A stretch of 47,326 nucleotides of DNA from Deltaproteobacteria bacterium (GTDB lineage Bacteria > Myxococcota_A > Polyangia > Polyangiales > Polyangiaceae). Shown here piece by piece: positions 33,759-42,201 of this stretch (positions are counted from its first letter, which is position 1; each line of letters begins with the position of its first letter). The notes below the pieces were generated by a model. The model was given only the letters and a program-made list of their open reading frames with translations. It was not told where the DNA came from and did no database searches. The stretch covers positions 1 through 47,326 of the forward strand of contig JACRCQ010000035.1 in NCBI GenBank assembly GCA_016218915.1. Reading direction: 5' to 3'. A program made the translations under genes and the position numbers.

Positions 33759-34842
33759 TGCGCTCTGCCTTGGCCAGCATCTCGACGCGATGCAGGCAGT
33801 AGGGATTCTCGTAGATCGATCCTGTGACCGAGACTGCCAGCGAGGTGCACCCCGCGCGGCAGACTCTGCGATACGGGCACGTGGCGCAGAAACCGGTGAG
33901 CTTGTCTTCGTGCCAGTCGGTGTTGTAGGCGAACTTGGATTCGTCGGCCCAGATCTCCTTGAAGGGGCGCTCGCGCACGTTGCCGGCCACGAACTCGCGC
34001 GTCAGGCAGGAACATCCCTTCACGTCGCCGTTGCTGTCGATTCCCACCGACAGAATGCCCGCGTAGCAGCCGCTCCAGAAAGCATTGGACCTGCGGCCCC
34101 CGCGAAGCACAGGCTCGAGTCGCGTGTAGTAGCCGATGGTGTCCGTGACCCGAATGCGCGGCGACCTGCCCCGTCGGATGATGTCCGCGAGGCGTTGGGC
34201 AAGCTCTGCCAGCTGCTGCGGAGAGATCATGTACGGCGTCTCGATCTCGCGCTGGCGCCCCAGAGGAAGGCCGAGCTGCACTTGCCAGTAGTCCACGCCC
34301 AGCTGCCGGATCAGCTCGTGCAGCGACTCGATCTCGCCGAAGTTCCAGCGGTTCACGTGCGTGATCACGGCTGGTACCAGGCCGACCTTCTGCACCGCCC
34401 CGATCGCCTGGATCACGTCACGGAACGACGAAGCGCCGGCAGCGCGCGACGGACGGATTCGATCGTGCGTGTCGCGCAGCCCATCGAGCGACAGCGCCAC
34501 GGCTCCTACGCCGGCTTCCCGCGCAGTGTGGGCCACAGAATCGTCGAACAGCGTACCATTGGTCACCAGCGTGACCCGCAGGCCATGCGATGCCAGGCGC
34601 GCGCAGATCTGCGACCAGTCGCGCCGCAGAAGAGGCTCGCCGCCCGACACGTTGCACTGATCCGCCCCTGCTTCCGCAAGAGCGTCGCACAAAAGGAGCG
34701 CCTCGTCCGTGGTCAGCTCGTCCGCGCGCCTGGGCCCTGCGCTCGCTTCGCAGTGCACGCACCGCATGTTGCATGCGGCCGTGATCTCCCAGATGACGTG
34801 GCGTGGTCTGCGACGGACCGTGCGGACAGCAGCGGGTTTCAT
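33748..34842 (-). CDS. Radical SAM/SPASM enzyme A of a tandem pair
   Basis: The protein has 364 residues from the ATG at 34842 (a TTG precedes it directly). The core is WEITAACNMRCVHC with Cys24, Cys28 and Cys31, followed by VSGGEPLLRRDW. The SPASM region has SGCYAGILSVGIDSNGD, KGCSCL, GFCATCPYRRVCRAGC and NPYC. Enzymes of this architecture modify ribosomally made peptides or activate other enzymes by radical chemistry. It sits 49 bp downstream of a 93-residue lipoprotein-like peptide and overlaps its paralogue downstream. The two enzymes might install different bonds or act as a heterodimer. Confidence 0.88.
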   Translation of the reverse strand: MKPAAVRTVRRRPRHVIWEITAACNMRCVHCEASAGPRRADELTTDEALLLCDALAEAGADQCNVSGGEPLLRRDWSQICARLASHGLRVTLVTNGTLFDDSVAHTAREAGVGAVALSLDGLRDTHDRIRPSRAAGASSFRDVIQAIGAVQKVGLVPAVITHVNRWNFGEIESLHELIRQLGVDYWQVQLGLPLGRQREIETPYMISPQQLAELAQRLADIIRRGRSPRIRVTDTIGYYTRLEPVLRGGRRSNAFWSGCYAGILSVGIDSNGDVKGCSCLTREFVAGNVRERPFKEIWADESKFAYNTDWHEDKLTGFCATCPYRRVCRAGCTSLAVSVTGSIYENPYCLHRVEMLAKAERNAT

Positions 34843-34891
34843 CAATGATACGACGTGCGGCGGGTCGCGGGCGACAGCGGTGAGCCAGCGC

Positions 34892-35173
34892 TCAGGTGAA
34901 GGTCACGCCCTTGTACGCCGGCGCCATCCCGCCGGATCCGCCAGAGCCATCCGGCCCTGCGTCGACCATCGCCTCCAGCTGCTGCGCTACGTCCTCAGGA
35001 GATCCGTCCTGGAACACGTCAGACAGCGCATCGTTACCTGTCGCAGCATCTTCCTGCGTCTGCGGCTCAGGGGTCGAGTCCGACGAGCTGCATCCGGGCG
35101 CCAGAGCTGCGCCGAATGCTGCAGCAACGCCGACAGACTTGGCAAGCGCGGGACGACGATCGGAGCGCATCAT
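34892..35173 (-). CDS. Lipoprotein-like 93-residue peptide, candidate radical SAM substrate
   Basis: The gene has 94 codons including the stop. The start is fixed by AAGGAGG five bases upstream of the ATG at 35173. The N-terminus, MMRSDRRPALAKSVGVAAAF, contains paired arginines and a hydrophobic run ending in LAPGC (Cys28), a lipobox that could be Tat-routed. An acidic Asp/Glu/Gln-rich stretch (about 32-72, DVFQDGSPEDVAQQLEAM) follows. Then comes a Gly-rich hinge (GPDGSGGSGG) and a short C-terminal tip, MAPAYKGVTFT, with Tyr87, Lys88 and Phe92. The leader, spacer and aromatic tip, directly ahead of two SPASM enzymes, look like a RiPP-type precursor. It is small and variable, so annotation pipelines could miss it. 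Confidence 0.72.
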   Translation of the reverse strand: MMRSDRRPALAKSVGVAAAFGAALAPGCSSSDSTPEPQTQEDAATGNDALSDVFQDGSPEDVAQQLEAMVDAGPDGSGGSGGMAPAYKGVTFT

Positions 35174-35178
35174 GGAAC

Positions 35179-35185
35179 CCTCCTT
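35179..35185 (-). promoter_or_regulatory. Perfect Shine-Dalgarno of the candidate precursor peptide
   Basis: AAGGAGG on the minus strand, five bases before the ATG at 35173, is one of the strongest ribosome-binding sites in the window. It contrasts with the weak sites of the two enzymes downstream, as expected if the peptide is needed in excess. Confidence 0.7.
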
Positions 35186-35353
35186 ATTTGCAGATCCAAT
35201 CCTATCACCCGCCTGGGGATCGCACAACGCGCCGGGTCCCGTCGTCGCGCAGCGGGCGGTTCTCCACGTTCGCATCCGCAGGTCGAGCGCCCTGAGCCCC
35301 TCCGCCACGCCTTCTCATTGCGGAATCTCGCGCAGGCAGACTATCCTGATCGG

Positions 35354-36223
35354 ATGGTACTGGAAACGGGGGCTTCGTGGCTCTGTCGGTGCGCTGCCGT
35401 CGGCGTCGCGTTGGCGATGAGCAGCCACGCAGCTGCGGCCGCGCCCACGAAGCCGGACAAGAAAGCTTGCTTCAACGCGCACGAGCAGGGCCAGCTCGCC
35501 AAGGCCGGCCGCCATCTCATCGCCGCCGCAGAAAGCTTCTCCGTGTGCGCGTCCGAAGCCTGCCCCGCGGTCGTCCGCGAAGAGTGCGCAAAATGGCTCG
35601 CCGACCTCCAGGGGGCGATCCCATCCGTCGTGCCCGTGGCTGTCGACTCCAAAGGAAATGACACCGCCGACTGCGTGGTGACCGTCGATGGGCAGCCGCT
35701 CTCCGATCGCCTCGACGGAAGGTCCTTCAAGCTCGACCCCGGCGAGCACCTGTTCCGTTTCGTGCTTCCCGATGGTTCCAGCATCGAGCAGAAGTACGTG
35801 CTGAGCGAGGGAGACGTTCGTCGCAGGATTGCAGTCGACTTCAGGTCACTCAAGAAACCCGAGCCTTTGGTCGTTCAGCCTGCCCCGCCGGCCTCTCGTC
35901 CGGTGCCGGTTGCCGCCTGGATCCTGGGTGGGGTGGGTGTCGTGGCGCTCGGCAGCTTTGCGTTCTTCGCCGCATCGGGCAAGAGCAAGGAGAACGACCT
36001 GAAGAACCACTGCGCTCCCAACTGCCCCGACTCCGAGGTCACCGTGATGGATCGACGCTACCTCGCCGCAGACATCTCCCTTGGGGTAGGCGTCGCGTCG
36101 CTGGGCGTGGCCACCTACCTGCTGCTCGCGCGCAAACCGGCGGCCCCTGCGACCGCCGCCTGGGTCGATCTGGTTCCCACTACGCCCGGCGCCGGCGTGG
36201 TGCGCTACACGGCGAGGTTCTGA
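35354..36223 (+). CDS. PEGA-type exported protein with two TM helices
   Basis: The protein has 289 residues from the ATG at 35354; the frame is open far upstream but without similarity. The signal peptide ends near SHAAAA. A Cys-containing helical region (about 35-90) contains FSVCASEACPAVVREECAKW. A PEGA-like beta domain follows (about 105-165, VVTVDGQPL...FKLDPGEHLFRF). Then come a Pro-rich stretch and two TM helices (about 195-215 and 240-260). This layout recurs beside Ser/Thr kinases in myxobacteria; its exact role is unknown. It begins a tight plus-strand run, with the next ATG two bases after its stop. Confidence 0.78.
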   Translation: MVLETGASWLCRCAAVGVALAMSSHAAAAAPTKPDKKACFNAHEQGQLAKAGRHLIAAAESFSVCASEACPAVVREECAKWLADLQGAIPSVVPVAVDSKGNDTADCVVTVDGQPLSDRLDGRSFKLDPGEHLFRFVLPDGSSIEQKYVLSEGDVRRRIAVDFRSLKKPEPLVVQPAPPASRPVPVAAWILGGVGVVALGSFAFFAASGKSKENDLKNHCAPNCPDSEVTVMDRRYLAADISLGVGVASLGVATYLLLARKPAAPATAAWVDLVPTTPGAGVVRYTARF

Positions 36224-36225
36224 CC

Positions 36226-37278
36226 ATGAGCACACGTCTTCGGGTCCTAGCGAGTCTCGTGCTTTTCGGCGCTCTTTCCGGTGCGGCCTGCACGCTGATC
36301 AAGCCGTCCCACGATGAGCTGTCCGGCGGCGACGGTACCGACCCGGCGCAGGATGCCTCCCAGGATCCGTCGCTGGAAGCGGCGCAGGACGCCAGCGTGG
36401 AGGCAGATGCCAAGTCGGACGGGGACGCGAAGCTGGACGGGGACGCGGGAGCGGATCGCGATGCGCCGGACGCGATCGACGCGGACGCAAAGCTGGAGGC
36501 CGACGTCGAAGCTGGGGTGCAGTGCGAGGCTGGCTCCGTCGCTTGCGGCGACCAGTGCGTGGCAATCGACGATCCGGTCTGGGGATGCGGATCTCCGAGC
36601 TGCTCGCCCTGTGCATTGTCGAACTCGGACGCGGGGTGCGAGGCCGGTGCGTGCTCGGTGGCAGCGTGCAACAGCGGGTTCGCGGACTGCGACAAGGACC
36701 CATCCACCGGCTGCGAAGTGGACCTGCAGGGCGATCCCCTGAACTGCGCAAAGTGCGGTGCACCCTGCACCACGTTGCCGCACATGACCGGTCCGTGCAC
36801 CAGCGGCGTTTGCGGAGCGCCACAATGCGACACCGGGTACCAGGACTGCAATGCGAGCATGGTCGATGGCTGCGAGGTGAACACCGACGGGGACCCGACC
36901 GCGTGCGGGGGATGCACGAACGTCTGCTCCGCGGCTCCCAACAGCACTGCCATATGCACGTCGGGGCAGTGCGGAATCCAGTGCGACGCTCTGTTCGGGG
37001 ACTGCAACCAGGTTGCCTCGGACGGGTGCGAGGTGGACTTGGACACCAGCACGAGCCATTGCGGAGTATGCGATCACGCATGCGCACTTCCGCATGCGAT
37101 CGTGCAATGCGTGAGTGGTACATGTCAGTTGTCCGCGTGCGACGCGCAGTACGGTGACTGCAACACAGCGCCTGCGGACGGCTGCGAGACGATCTTGTCG
37201 AACGACAAGTGGAACTGCGGGACGTGCGGGAACCACTGCTCCGGCGGCAAGCAATGCGTCAACGGGACCTGCGGCTAG
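36226..37278 (+). CDS. Cys-rich lipoprotein with Asp-rich linker
   Basis: The protein has 350 residues. The lipobox is LSGAAC (Cys22). An Asp/Ala-rich acidic linker (about 30-98, DAKLDGDAGADRDAPDA) replaces the Gly-rich linkers of its neighbours. Five or six ~40-residue Cys-rich repeats follow, with the pattern GFADCDKDPSTGCEVDL...NCAKCGAPC. This repeat is common in myxobacterial surface proteins and also occurs in the IgGFc-like lipoprotein of this window. Its ATG is two bases after the PEGA-type gene and its stop is 16 bp before the pseudokinase-PilZ gene. Confidence 0.82.
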   Translation: MSTRLRVLASLVLFGALSGAACTLIKPSHDELSGGDGTDPAQDASQDPSLEAAQDASVEADAKSDGDAKLDGDAGADRDAPDAIDADAKLEADVEAGVQCEAGSVACGDQCVAIDDPVWGCGSPSCSPCALSNSDAGCEAGACSVAACNSGFADCDKDPSTGCEVDLQGDPLNCAKCGAPCTTLPHMTGPCTSGVCGAPQCDTGYQDCNASMVDGCEVNTDGDPTACGGCTNVCSAAPNSTAICTSGQCGIQCDALFGDCNQVASDGCEVDLDTSTSHCGVCDHACALPHAIVQCVSGTCQLSACDAQYGDCNTAPADGCETILSNDKWNCGTCGNHCSGGKQCVNGTCG

Positions 37279-37294
37279 GTCCGGCGAGAGTGAC

Positions 37295-38635
37295 ATGAAC
37301 GAGATCCAGTATCCCTCGGCGTTGACGCGAAAATTCGCAATCAGGCGCGAGATCGCCCGCGGCAACACCTGCGTGATCCTGTCCGCAGAGCACAAGTCCA
37401 CGGGCCGCGCGGTCGCCATCAAGCAGCTCCTGCCCGATCGGGTCCACGACGAGAATCTGCGCGCACGTCTGCGCATCGAGGCCCGCGCGCTGGAGATCGC
37501 ACGCCATCCCAACGTGGTCGAGATCCTCGACTGCGACGAGGTCGACGGCGCTCCCTTCCTGGTCCTGGAGATGCTCGAGGGTAGAACCCTTCGGGGAATC
37601 CTCACGTCGCGTCCACGGCTTCCCATCGGCGATGCGGTCGCCGTGGGAAGGCAGCTGTGCGACGCAGCGTTCCACATGCATTCCCACGGGCTGGTCCACC
37701 GCCATCTGCACCCGGGGCATGTGATGCTGGCGCGCGGACGGGTGGGCGAGGAAGTCGTCAAGATCATCGACTTCTCGTTGGCGTTGCTGCCGGGGCCCGA
37801 AGGCGAGGCCGGCTCCTTGGCGGGCCTTCCGGCCGATTCGGGGAAGCTGCAGCCCGAGTACGCCTCGCCTGAGCTGCTCATGCGGGGCGACGTGGATCAC
37901 CGAGCCGACATCTACTCGCTTGGCGCGACCGTGTTCGAGTGTCTCTCAGGAGCCACGCCTCCGGGCGGCACGCGCGAGGAATCGGACGAGGACGCGAGCG
38001 CGCAAGCCGCGTCCATGCTGCGCGAGCTCAAGCTGAACCTCCCCACGGCCTTGGCCGACGTGGTCGCGCGTGCGATGGCGACGCAGCGGTCGGCCCGACA
38101 CCCTGACGCGCATTCCTTCGGGCTGCTGATGCTCGAAGGGGCCATGGACGGATTCGAGCCATCGGGCCTGTTGGGGCCGCGCTCCGTGCCGCCGCCCCAG
38201 GGCATTGCGGCCGAGTTTGCCGCCCGCTACGTGCCCACGTTTCCCCCGCCGCCACGACCCGTTCCTGCCGTTGTGGAGCAGCGACGCAAGAACCCGCGCC
38301 AGCCCTACGTCACACCCATTCGGCTGCAGCTCACGGGCGGCACGCTCATCGACGGACACAGCGAGGACATCTCCGAGGGCGGCCTGCTGATGGTGGCGTC
38401 GAGGTCCTTTGCCGGGGGCGGGCACGGGGAAGTGCGGTTCGCCACGCCGATGACCGGCAAGGTGGCGCGCCTGCCAGTGCACATCCGTTGGGTTCGGGAC
38501 AACCGCGATCGCGTCGCCGCGGGACTCGAGTTCCAGGGCCTTCCTGAGGCGACCAGGCTGGAGATTGCAGAGTACGTGCGCCTGATGGACCGGCGCCGCG
38601 GCTCCTCCAGCCCCCCGAAGGCCGAGGGAAAATGA
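37295..38635 (+). CDS. Degenerate Ser/Thr kinase fused to a PilZ domain
   Basis: The protein has 446 residues. The kinase fold is clear, but key residues are lost. The glycine loop is EIARGNTCVIL. The catalytic HRD is HRH (135-137, Asp to His) and is followed by LHPGH instead of LKPxN. DFG is DFS (159-161). The ATP Lys43 and SPE (191-193) remain. A C-terminal PilZ domain (about 328-432) has both c-di-GMP motifs, RRKNPR (330-335) and DISEGG (358-363). It is thus probably a pseudokinase that couples c-di-GMP binding to a partner protein. No TM helix is seen, so it is cytoplasmic. It sits in a tight run between the Cys-rich lipoprotein (16 bp) and the heparinase-like lipoprotein (12 bp). Confidence 0.87.
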   Translation: MNEIQYPSALTRKFAIRREIARGNTCVILSAEHKSTGRAVAIKQLLPDRVHDENLRARLRIEARALEIARHPNVVEILDCDEVDGAPFLVLEMLEGRTLRGILTSRPRLPIGDAVAVGRQLCDAAFHMHSHGLVHRHLHPGHVMLARGRVGEEVVKIIDFSLALLPGPEGEAGSLAGLPADSGKLQPEYASPELLMRGDVDHRADIYSLGATVFECLSGATPPGGTREESDEDASAQAASMLRELKLNLPTALADVVARAMATQRSARHPDAHSFGLLMLEGAMDGFEPSGLLGPRSVPPPQGIAAEFAARYVPTFPPPPRPVPAVVEQRRKNPRQPYVTPIRLQLTGGTLIDGHSEDISEGGLLMVASRSFAGGGHGEVRFATPMTGKVARLPVHIRWVRDNRDRVAAGLEFQGLPEATRLEIAEYVRLMDRRRGSSSPPKAEGK

Positions 38636-38647
38636 TACCCTAGCCGG

Positions 38648-40762
38648 ATGCGTACACATCTCGTTGTGTTGGCAATCGCCTTCGGGCTCGGGGCTTGTGG
38701 CGACTCGGAATCGGGCGACGCGCCGCCCGTGGGCAACGCCGGCTCCGCGGGAAGCGCGGGCTCCGCAGGTGGAGCGGCGGATGCGAGCACCGACGCCAAG
38801 CCCGGGGATGCATCGTCGGACGGGGATGCGACCAGCACGGATGGTCCCGTGATCGGTACGGATCACCCTCGCATCCTGATGAACCAGAGCGTGAAGACCG
38901 CCCTGGCGGCCGCGCTCTCAGGTTCGCAAAAGGCTGCGGTGCGATTTCGCGACATGGTGGATGGGCAGCTCGCCGGCGGCGATGTCTACGCCTTTGCAGC
39001 CTGGCATGCGGCATTGATGTTCCAGGTCACGGGCGAGACCAAGTACGCGGACTACGCGATCGGCATGGTCGACAAGCAGGTCCAGTCCGAGGAAGCCCTG
39101 ATCGCTGGGGGGCAGAAGGCCGAGGTCTCCGGCGACAGCTACCTGTACGTCGGTGAGACCATCGGCGATCTCGCCTTGACCTACGACTGGTGCTTTGACC
39201 GGCTCACGGCCCAGCAGCGCCAGCGGTGGCTGGCCTACGCGGATCAGGCGGTCTGGAACGTTTGGAACCCGGAGCAGGCAGCTTGGGGCGGCAAGACCTT
39301 CCCCTGGAGCGGCTGGTCGATCGACAACCCGTCGAACAACTACTACTACTCGTTCCTGCGTGCGACGATGACGCTGGGGCTGGCGGCCAAAGGGGAGCTC
39401 CCCTCGGCCGATGGGTGGATCACCAAGTTCCGAACGGAGAAGATCGGCAATCAGCTGGTTCCTACCTTCCAGTCCGATCTCGTCGGCGGCGGCTCCAGGG
39501 AGGGAACCGGCTACGGCGTATCGATGGCACGCCTGTTCGAGCTGTACTACCTCTGGGAGCAGTCCACCGGCGAGAGCATCGCGAACCTCACGGAGCATAC
39601 GCGCAAGTCCCTGCTGTACATGATGCACGAGACGGTGCCGACGCTCGATCGGGTGGCGCCGATTGGCGATCATGCGCGCGACTCCACTGCAGCGCTGTTC
39701 GACTATCACCGCAACTACGCGCTCGTTCCGGTCAAGCTCTACGCTGGAACGCACGAGTCGCAGGTCGGGCAGGCCTGGCTGGCCCATGGCGCGCTTCCCG
39801 AGATGTCGAGCGCGTTCATGTTCGCCAACGACTTCCTGTTCTTCGACCCGTCGATCACGGAGCTGCCGCTGACCGATCTGGTGCCGGCCTACTACGCTTC
39901 AGGCACCGGCCACGTGTTCCTTCGCTCGTCCTGGGCCCAGGATGCCACCTGGGTCAACTTCATCTGCGGCCCGTTCACCGAGTCCCACGCCCACCAGGAT
40001 CAGGGCTCGTTCCTCGTGTACAAGAAGGAATGGCTCGCCTTTGACGAGAACATCCTGACCCACAGCGGCATCCGGCAGGAGCAGGAGCTTCACAACCTCG
40101 TGCGCATCTCCGTGGGCGGCTCGACCGTGGAGATGAAGAATGGGGCGCCGGCTTCGACCTTGATGGCCCTGCGACGTCATGACCAGTTCCAGTACGCTGC
40201 CTGCGACATGACCCCGATCTTCGGCGGAGATGCGAACGTGTCGAAGATGCAGCGGGAGCTGGTCTTTCTTTCGCCCGACGCGATCGTGGTCTTCGACCGC
40301 GCCGCTACCAGCGCCTCGGGCGCTGTGGAGAAGACCTGGCAGCTCAACTCGCCGATCACGCCCACCACCGCGGCCAACTCCGTTCAGCTCGCCGGAACCC
40401 AGGCCAAGCTCGACGTCTTCCCCGTCTACCCTGCAAATCCACAGACCGTCGTGTTCGATTGGGCAAGCGCCGACTCCGACACCAGCGGAGGCAAACGGAT
40501 CGGGCTCGTCCAGACCAACGACGGCCTGAGCCAGTTCCTCGTGGTGCTCTCGCTCGACAACGCTGTCTCCGCTGTGGCGCCGTCCGATGCTGGCACGGAC
40601 CGGGGCGTGCAAGTCACCTTTGCGAACGGCCGCGCTGCCACGCTCCGATTCCACCAGGATTCTGCGGGGGGCACGCTCAAGCTCGTCGATTCCCAGAGCG
40701 CGGTGCTGTTCGACGGCGAGCTGGGGACCGCGGTCGAGACGATTCCGGTGTTCAACCCCTAG
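38648..40762 (+). CDS. Heparinase II/III-like polysaccharide lyase lipoprotein
   Basis: The protein has 704 residues. The lipobox is GLGAC (Cys17), and a short Gly/Ala/Asp linker runs to about 68. An alpha/alpha-toroid region (about 75-420) contains TYDWCFDRLTAQQRQRW and FPWSGWSIDNPSNNYYY. A beta-sheet domain follows, with the conserved GPFTESHAHQDQGSF of heparinase II/III family lyases, including the proposed catalytic/metal His. These enzymes cleave uronic-acid polysaccharides such as heparin, alginate or oligoalginate. It should act at the cell surface. It starts 12 bp after the PilZ pseudokinase gene, suggesting c-di-GMP-linked control of matrix degradation, an inference from position. 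Confidence 0.82.
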   Translation: MRTHLVVLAIAFGLGACGDSESGDAPPVGNAGSAGSAGSAGGAADASTDAKPGDASSDGDATSTDGPVIGTDHPRILMNQSVKTALAAALSGSQKAAVRFRDMVDGQLAGGDVYAFAAWHAALMFQVTGETKYADYAIGMVDKQVQSEEALIAGGQKAEVSGDSYLYVGETIGDLALTYDWCFDRLTAQQRQRWLAYADQAVWNVWNPEQAAWGGKTFPWSGWSIDNPSNNYYYSFLRATMTLGLAAKGELPSADGWITKFRTEKIGNQLVPTFQSDLVGGGSREGTGYGVSMARLFELYYLWEQSTGESIANLTEHTRKSLLYMMHETVPTLDRVAPIGDHARDSTAALFDYHRNYALVPVKLYAGTHESQVGQAWLAHGALPEMSSAFMFANDFLFFDPSITELPLTDLVPAYYASGTGHVFLRSSWAQDATWVNFICGPFTESHAHQDQGSFLVYKKEWLAFDENILTHSGIRQEQELHNLVRISVGGSTVEMKNGAPASTLMALRRHDQFQYAACDMTPIFGGDANVSKMQRELVFLSPDAIVVFDRAATSASGAVEKTWQLNSPITPTTAANSVQLAGTQAKLDVFPVYPANPQTVVFDWASADSDTSGGKRIGLVQTNDGLSQFLVVLSLDNAVSAVAPSDAGTDRGVQVTFANGRAATLRFHQDSAGGTLKLVDSQSAVLFDGELGTAVETIPVFNP

Positions 40763-40784
40763 CCCCGGCGATCGGGCGGTCGCC

Positions 40785-41393
40785 TCAGTAGGCGCAGCCC
40801 GGCGCTCCCACCTCCGAGGCGGATACGGTTTGCCCGTTCACGTTCCACGTGAGGGAGAGCGAGCCGACCTGGCCGCACAGCGAGCACGGGCTGGCTGCGA
40901 CCTTCCCCGAATTGGCAACCTTCTTATGCGCGACATCCACCACTTTTCCCGCGGGAATGAGCCCGGACTCCTTGGGCTCGAGCTCGAACGAGTACGTGGC
41001 AGGCAAAGCCCACTGCGCCTGCGTGATCGTCGCGAATGCAGCCGCGCTGCCGAGCGAGTTGTCGTAGCGGACCGTGATCGTTCCGCCCAGCGGGTCCGGC
41101 GGAACCGCGGGCATGCAGTTCATCCACATCTCGATCCCCAGGATCGTCATGGTGAGCGCCGAGGGTGCGACGTCTGCAGCCGCGTCCTGGGAAGGACCCG
41201 CATCCACGCCTCCAGCGCCTGCATTCCCGCCTGAACCGCCCTTGGAGGATATGCCCCCGGAGCCGGCTGAGCCTCCTGCACCGGCTGAGCCACCGGTGGA
41301 CTGCTCCGAAGTCACCACGCTTCCTCCGCACGCGAGGCTCGAGGTGAAGAGGGTGAGAATCAAGCACGTTGCAGGATGGATCGGGTGGTTCAT
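40785..41393 (-). CDS. Lipoprotein of unknown function
   Basis: The protein has 202 residues from the ATG at 41393, with GAGG six bases upstream. The lipobox is SSLAC (Cys22). A Gly/Ser/Ala linker (about 28-65) is followed by a ~130-residue beta-rich domain: TMTILGIEMWMNCMP, then TITVRYDNSLGSAAAFA, then SLSLTWNVNGQTV, ending in PGCAY. Four Cys residues could form two disulfides. I do not recognise the fold; it looks like a small beta-sandwich. It converges on the heparinase-like gene with only 22 bp between the stops. Confidence 0.75.
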   Translation of the reverse strand: MNHPIHPATCLILTLFTSSLACGGSVVTSEQSTGGSAGAGGSAGSGGISSKGGSGGNAGAGGVDAGPSQDAAADVAPSALTMTILGIEMWMNCMPAVPPDPLGGTITVRYDNSLGSAAAFATITQAQWALPATYSFELEPKESGLIPAGKVVDVAHKKVANSGKVAASPCSLCGQVGSLSLTWNVNGQTVSASEVGAPGCAY

Positions 41394-41577
41394 GGCAGCC
41401 TCGAGCGATCGTAGCACGGTCGGCGCAGCCGAACACTTCCGGGGTTCCGGCGCGCAACTCGCTCTGTTGCGTTGCTCATGCGCGCCTGCTCCGCTCGCGC
41501 GATTTCGGAATAGCGCGACATCGACACCGGTTCGATCCCTCGGAGCGATCCCGCACGGACCGCAAGGGGGTTTGATC

Positions 41578-42201
41578 ATGATGAAAAGCGCAGCAGAGTC
41601 AGTCTTCGAAACGCACGCCAAGGCGCCGTCTGGCGCGCCCGAAGAAGTAGTCACCGGCGTACATCCCATCGCACGCGTGGATGCCGCGGCTTCGAGCATC
41701 ACGTCGGCGCCCGTACCGTGGGGCGCAGTGTTTGCCGGCACCCTGACAGCAACCGGAGTCGAGCTGGCAGTCGGGCTTGTGGGGCTTGCCCTGGGGCTTA
41801 CCGCGTGGAGTCTCCTGGGCGCTGAGTATCCGGGAGTCCTTTCCCTCGCAGCCGCAGGATGGCTCGCTCTGACTGCCATCACGGGCATGTTCCTTGCCGG
41901 ATTTGTCGCTGCGAAGCAGGGTTCCGCGAGAGCACCCCTCGATCAGGCGATCACCGGCATTCTCACGTGGTCGTCAGGTGCAATCGCAGCAGCGATCGGA
42001 GTCTGGGGGATCGCCACAGCCATGGGGCCGTCGAGGTTCTGGGACGTGGCCGCGCGCCTCCTTGGCTCAGCGCCTTTGTCGGCCTGGTATGGAATCTTGA
42101 TCGTCGCAGCGACCGCGATTGCCACGGCCATGGGGATCCTCCTGGCCGCGTCTCTGGTCCAAGGCTCCGGAGTGCACCAAGCGGACCCATCCCACATCTG
42201 A
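41578..42201 (+). CDS. Small integral membrane protein, four TM helices
   Basis: The protein has 207 residues from the ATG at 41578, preceded by AGGGGG; the ATG at 41581 is equally possible. A polar N-terminus (1-45) leads into four hydrophobic segments: about 48-72 (VPWGAVFAGTLTATG), 82-108, 123-145 and 165-190. It resembles small uncharacterised membrane proteins with paired Ala/Gly-rich helices. No catalytic motif is visible. It is divergent from the lipoprotein ending at 40785 and is not tightly linked to CheR downstream. Confidence 0.75.
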   Translation: MMKSAAESVFETHAKAPSGAPEEVVTGVHPIARVDAAASSITSAPVPWGAVFAGTLTATGVELAVGLVGLALGLTAWSLLGAEYPGVLSLAAAGWLALTAITGMFLAGFVAAKQGSARAPLDQAITGILTWSSGAIAAAIGVWGIATAMGPSRFWDVAARLLGSAPLSAWYGILIVAATAIATAMGILLAASLVQGSGVHQADPSHI

